Assembly (NCBI GenBank): GCA_905182495.1
Contig: CAJJBU010000011.1
Coordinates: 1 to 57,455 of the forward strand
DNA from: Flavobacteriales bacterium UBA952
GTDB taxonomy: Bacteria; Bacteroidota; Bacteroidia; Flavobacteriales_D; Crocinitomicaceae
Length of the DNA stretch: 57,455 nt
Reading direction: 5' to 3'
Of this stretch, positions 55,401-57,455 are shown one piece after another. The number at the start of each line of letters is the position of its first letter. Position 1 is the stretch's first letter. Both the position numbers and the translations under genes were made by a program. The notes beneath the pieces are model-generated. The model searched no databases, was not told where the DNA came from, and saw nothing but the letters and a program-made list of their open reading frames with translations.

Positions 55401-56961
55401 TTTCGGCCCTTATATACATATCAAGGTTCTTGTCATTTACAGAAAGAACTAAATCGAGAACATTATCTTTAATAGAAGTGCTATCAATGGAAATACCCGA
55501 AACACTATAGCCATTAATATCAAAACGATCAAGCGCTCCTTGCCTGAAGTTTAATGCCAAATCACCTTCCTTACTTATGCTTAAAGAAGGGGTGAAAGAA
55601 CCTTTCAAGGAACCTAGTATATCTTGTTTTAAAAAGGAACCCAAAGCAAATTCTTCGATTAAAAATGGATTTTCATTAGTTGAGTCTATGGGCTCTATTG
55701 ATATCCCCAATGAATCTCTATGAAAACGCATAGGCGATGGGATCTGAATTTTACCATAATCTGTCTTGAAAAAGGATGCCGAAATATCTATATTCTCAAA
55801 ATCTCCGGTCAACTTTAAATTTGAAACGGATAAAAACTTATTGTCTAAAACAGCCTCTAAATTCAATTCAGGCATGCCCTCAGGTAATTCAAATGCCTGC
55901 AGATCACTCAAGTCGATGAAGGCTGATTTAATAAATTGTGTGAACGCTCGTTCTACTGGAACTGAAAAATCAGGGAGCTGAAAATCTCCTTTTAAAAGAG
56001 ATTTGTTTCCAAAAGCCAATTCCAAACCGAGCACCTCTAAATCATCAATGGAATTAATCACCTGCCCCTGAACCGTAATAACATCCTTCATCCCTTTTAA
56101 GGAAGGAGCAAAATAGGCGATATCCGCCATTGAAACTAAAGAACTATCTATAAATGAATTGAAAGCGACTGACTTGTTAAACGAATCAAAAGAAGACCAC
56201 GATTTATAATTAAGTTCGAATAAAGGACTGTTAAGATTAGAATTCTCTGATTCTATAATTAGTCCGCTCAGCCCTATTTGTTTGTCCGTAATTCTCAATT
56301 CACTTTTAAAGTGCTCTAGAATGAAACCTGATTGCTCCTTAAAATGTAAATCCGCTATTTTCGCAGTGATTAATTTATCGCCGATAAATAAACCACTTAG
56401 ATCTATACTCAAATCATTAAGAAAAAGATGGTTGAAATCGACACCATGATCTATTGATTTATGTCTTTTGTCATCATAGCGGAAATTTATATTAGAAAAA
56501 GTCACCTTTTTGATTTCAAAAATATTTTTGGTGGAACGCTTTGGGTTCTCAGTAGAGAAATAATCAAGAATAAATTGATAATTATATTGACCATCCTCTA
56601 GTCTTCTGTTAATATCAATCTCTCCTTCATTTAAGAAAACAGAATTTAAAACAAGGTCACTTTGGAAAAACGCAAATTGATCCATCTCGACCTTGAGTTC
56701 TTTTAAACTCAGTAGTCTTTGTCCTTTAGGATCAATTATGGAAATATCCTTTAAATAAACCTCATCAAAAAAAACAAATTCAATGGCGCCAATAGATAGC
56801 TCTGCATTTAATTCGTCAGATAAGTAATTCGTGACTTTTTCTCCTAAAAAGGTCTGTACCATATGTGAACGTATGGCAAATACGGAAAAGAGAATAACAA
56901 TGAGTATCCACTCAGCAGATATGCTAACACTACGACCTAATATTTTCAGTAACTTTGACAT
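52408..56961 (-). CDS. tamB: Translocation and assembly module protein TamB
   Basis: A 1517-residue inner-membrane-anchored periplasmic protein that with TamA/BamA-like partners assembles or transports lipids and proteins to the outer membrane. It begins MSKLLKILGRSVSISAEWILIVILF (membrane anchor), so I put the start at 56961, not at the end of the open frame (57009). The middle is a long repetitive beta structure. The C-terminal DUF490/TamB domain spans roughly 1100-1450 with the ILARGFGAINMKLNPF and GLIKQDFAIEKGSTISWTGDPYNADIEL segments, and ends in basic RRFLLKKKRRLTK. It is divergent from tsaD, a common arrangement in Bacteroidota, and 12 bases upstream of accC. Confidence 0.93.
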   Translation of the reverse strand: MSKLLKILGRSVSISAEWILIVILFSVFAIRSHMVQTFLGEKVTNYLSDELNAELSIGAIEFVFFDEVYLKDISIIDPKGQRLLSLKELKVEMDQFAFFQSDLVLNSVFLNEGEIDINRRLEDGQYNYQFILDYFSTENPKRSTKNIFEIKKVTFSNINFRYDDKRHKSIDHGVDFNHLFLNDLSIDLSGLFIGDKLITAKIADLHFKEQSGFILEHFKSELRITDKQIGLSGLIIESENSNLNSPLFELNYKSWSSFDSFNKSVAFNSFIDSSLVSMADIAYFAPSLKGMKDVITVQGQVINSIDDLEVLGLELAFGNKSLLKGDFQLPDFSVPVERAFTQFIKSAFIDLSDLQAFELPEGMPELNLEAVLDNKFLSVSNLKLTGDFENIDISASFFKTDYGKIQIPSPMRFHRDSLGISIEPIDSTNENPFLIEEFALGSFLKQDILGSLKGSFTPSLSISKEGDLALNFRQGALDRFDINGYSVSGISIDSTSIKDNVLDLVLSVNDKNLDMYIRAEIDLTSRTYKGEAKINRINLDALNYTSDSSVLAAAFTFDLDGATEIDWGGNISCSGLSYYRGFDTLTAPYVDINISSNQGQYTYELVSDFFDAKISGDFDWEALFQNFYNDLAVIFPTLKVGDKRDDGALLIRENNVVSFEVVSKMTDSFFNFFIPGLYLDSLSKIQGTYNAFSKDLDLVLSSDEIQFGDLKVNSLYGEQSLHNDSIFADYILDFVSFKDSLKFNLIEFYTDGTEGTLSSQLSWEPGTDQFSKVNWNTTIHDKDHIDILLQPSFFSLDSYRWEIVNESDFSITTEDIHIEQFELSRGEQNIKINGCLSENDFDKLYLALRYVDVSEISSILGLERSLEGVLSGWSVFSNPYENFHYIGDLTLKAFHVANELIGDVFLRTGWDNLKNAVNMRGELNVDSQETFSILGSYFTKSQELDLNLLFENTDISFLNALMDPEVIKNISGNLDGTLSVDGPWHHPELKGSLLLDDVRAKVELLGVDYFLDGEIEVQKDLFALNNIPLKDMYGNTGSLVGSFFHKNFKEWSYDVQINFEDDITKQHTTFPYQYEPLNRFLLLDTKYKDGDSYFGKAYGRGNANISGYGDNMMITVNVTTQDDTEINFPMYGSSEIDEDFEFVNFKSDVNIEAIIADKFDFSGLDLDLNFNLTPQAKLNIIFDPSSGDQILARGFGAINMKLNPFYEVDLNGTYTISDGSTYNFAMGLIKQDFAIEKGSTISWTGDPYNADIELVTSFSLQKVSLKDLAPELVLSDQESKQMKNQNVVCYLNLDETLLAPQISFDIDAPNAPETGKALLNEVLSEESELSKQFFSLLLLRSFQPLNSSIEAHASAAMDLAESQVNALLGDVSEEYDLNFSSVVGKDLVGLNLIEFGISRRFFNDRLILSGSFGLEEDSTGNSDEASYIPVGDLFVEYLINESGTFRATAFREADTYNAGNNESGQKAYNHGAGISYQEDFTNVKDFKLLQYFFDIFRPKDKRRFLLKKKRRLTKIDS
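56950..56957 (+). promoter_or_regulatory. -7 promoter element for tsaD
   Basis: TAACTTTG matches the Bacteroidota TAnnTTTG -7 element on the plus strand, with an expected transcription start near 56964, about 27 bases before the tsaD start. It lies inside the first codons of tamB. No clear TTG is found at the proper upstream spacing. Confidence 0.4.
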
Positions 56962-56974
56962 CCTAAGGGTAACA

Positions 56975-56982
56975 CAAAAATA
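56975..56982 (-). promoter_or_regulatory. -7 promoter element for tamB
   Basis: On the minus strand TATTTTTG matches the -7 element, 13 bases upstream of the tamB ATG at 56961. A possible TTG lies at 57007-57009, 24 bases away and slightly too far. It overlaps the region transcribed for tsaD, so the two promoters are interlocked. Confidence 0.4.
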
Positions 56983-56990
56983 ACATTCTT

Positions 56991-57455
56991 TTGAGTCGAA
57001 AACACACAACTATTTTAGGAATAGAATCCTCTTGCGACGACACTTCCGCTGCCATTCTTTATGGAATGAAAATTGTTTCTAATTGTGTTTCTACACAAAA
57101 AATACACCAAAAATATGGAGGTGTTGTTCCCGAGCTAGCGAGCCGTGCCCATCAAGAACTGATTGTCCCTGTAATCGAAGAAGCGCTTAATGCTGCCAAA
57201 ATTAGTATGGATGAGATTGATGCCATAGCAGTAACACGTGGCCCAGGCCTCATGGGTAGCCTTGTCGTTGGCGTCTCCTTTGCTAAAGCGCTTTCCCTAG
57301 CCTTGGATAAGCCTTTAATAGATGTCAATCATATGAAAGCGCACATACTTGCCCATTTTATTGAAGACAATAACATGGATACACCCCAATTTCCTTTTTT
57401 ATGTTTAACCGTTTCTGGGGGCCATACACAGATTGTAGAGGTTCAATCACCGTAT
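56991..57455 (+). CDS. tsaD: tRNA N6-threonylcarbamoyladenosine synthase subunit TsaD (5' part)
   Basis: The reading frame from a TTG at 56991 encodes LSRKHTTILGIESSCDDTSAAIL, then VVPELASRAHQE, VTRGPGLMGSLVVG and VNHMKAHILAHF. These are the N-terminal TsaD/Kae1 ATPase motifs, including the metal-binding HxxxH (H133 and H137 when counted from the TTG). TsaD transfers the threonylcarbamoyl group to A37 of tRNAs. No ATG or GTG exists between the in-frame TAA at 56970-56972 and this point, so TTG is the only plausible start. The protein is cut off by the window end. Confidence 0.93.
   Translation, partial: MSRKHTTILGIESSCDDTSAAILYGMKIVSNCVSTQKIHQKYGGVVPELASRAHQELIVPVIEEALNAAKISMDEIDAIAVTRGPGLMGSLVVGVSFAKALSLALDKPLIDVNHMKAHILAHFIEDNNMDTPQFPFLCLTVSGGHTQIVEVQSPY

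Noticed and set aside
56962..57009. Upstream extension of tamB (MCVFDSKECYF...)
   Set aside because: It lies before the membrane anchor, overlaps tsaD codons and the likely promoter; MSKLLK at 56961 is the typical start.
1..57455. A defence system, CRISPR array, prophage or integrative element
   Set aside because: No cas, nuclease-helicase pair, reverse transcriptase, integrase, transposase or regularly spaced repeats were found; gene content is core plus envelope functions.

Overview
The window looks like a chromosomal segment of a member of the Bacteroidota, most likely order Flavobacteriales. It is AT-rich. It carries several proteins with type IX secretion (T9SS) C-terminal sorting domains, including two of the gliding-motility-associated C-terminal (type B) class. 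It has a CarB without the allosteric domain, a DnaG with a degenerate zinc-binding domain, the bacillithiol gene bshA, and promoter-like TAnnTTTG (-7) elements. I saw no rRNA, tRNA, CRISPR array, phage or insertion sequence. Family and genus cannot be fixed from this stretch.

Layout. 1-2.8 kb: the tail of an unknown gene, then ribD, an EamA transporter and a DUF4159 protein on the plus strand. 2.8-6.2 kb (minus): a tight block CBS protein - nadK - exported FKBP - exported cyclophilin/FKBP fusion, divergent from pdxJ. 7-14.3 kb (minus): carB, a polyprenyl synthase, a MORN/YwqK-like lipoprotein, dnaG and an MscS channel, nearly all overlapping or abutting. 14.4-18.7 kb: an alpha/beta hydrolase, a bidirectional terminator, dnaK with a 17-bp palindrome upstream, a T9SS cargo protein and a DUF983 protein. 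18.8-22.4 kb: a T9SS-exported lysyl-oxidase-like protein overlapping a beta-propeller protein. 22.4-26.3 kb: meaB, bshA, a broken outer-membrane-like gene, folD and an S4 protein. 26.4-37.2 kb is more accessory: hydrolases, a CotH-like protein, a thioesterase, a decayed GNAT gene, a GH92 lipoprotein, a DUF1028 T9SS protein, small lipoproteins and an M42 peptidase. 37.2-48.7 kb: a giant SBBP/PKD type-B T9SS protein, a frameshifted flavin oxidoreductase, an M16 peptidase pair whose second member is disrupted, and a second type-B T9SS protein. 48.7-57.5 kb: a GT9 glycosyltransferase, sucC, accC, tamB and the start of tsaD.

How the genes fit together. Core functions (riboflavin, NADP, PLP, folate C1, pyrimidine/arginine precursors, isoprenoid chains, replication priming, chaperoning, TCA cycle, carboxylation, t6A tRNA modification, outer-membrane assembly) are interleaved with envelope and secretion genes. 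Six proteins end in confident or probable T9SS sorting domains, but no T9SS machinery gene is present, so it must lie elsewhere. Two exported prolyl isomerases and TamB fit a lineage with heavy traffic of secreted and outer-membrane proteins. The most interesting item is the lysyl-oxidase-like protein, which keeps the copper-binding histidines and both residues that would form the lysine tyrosylquinone cofactor. Four loci are broken by frameshifts or stops. Most of the frameshifts can be explained by loss of a G from a short G run, so sequencing error and real decay both need to be considered.
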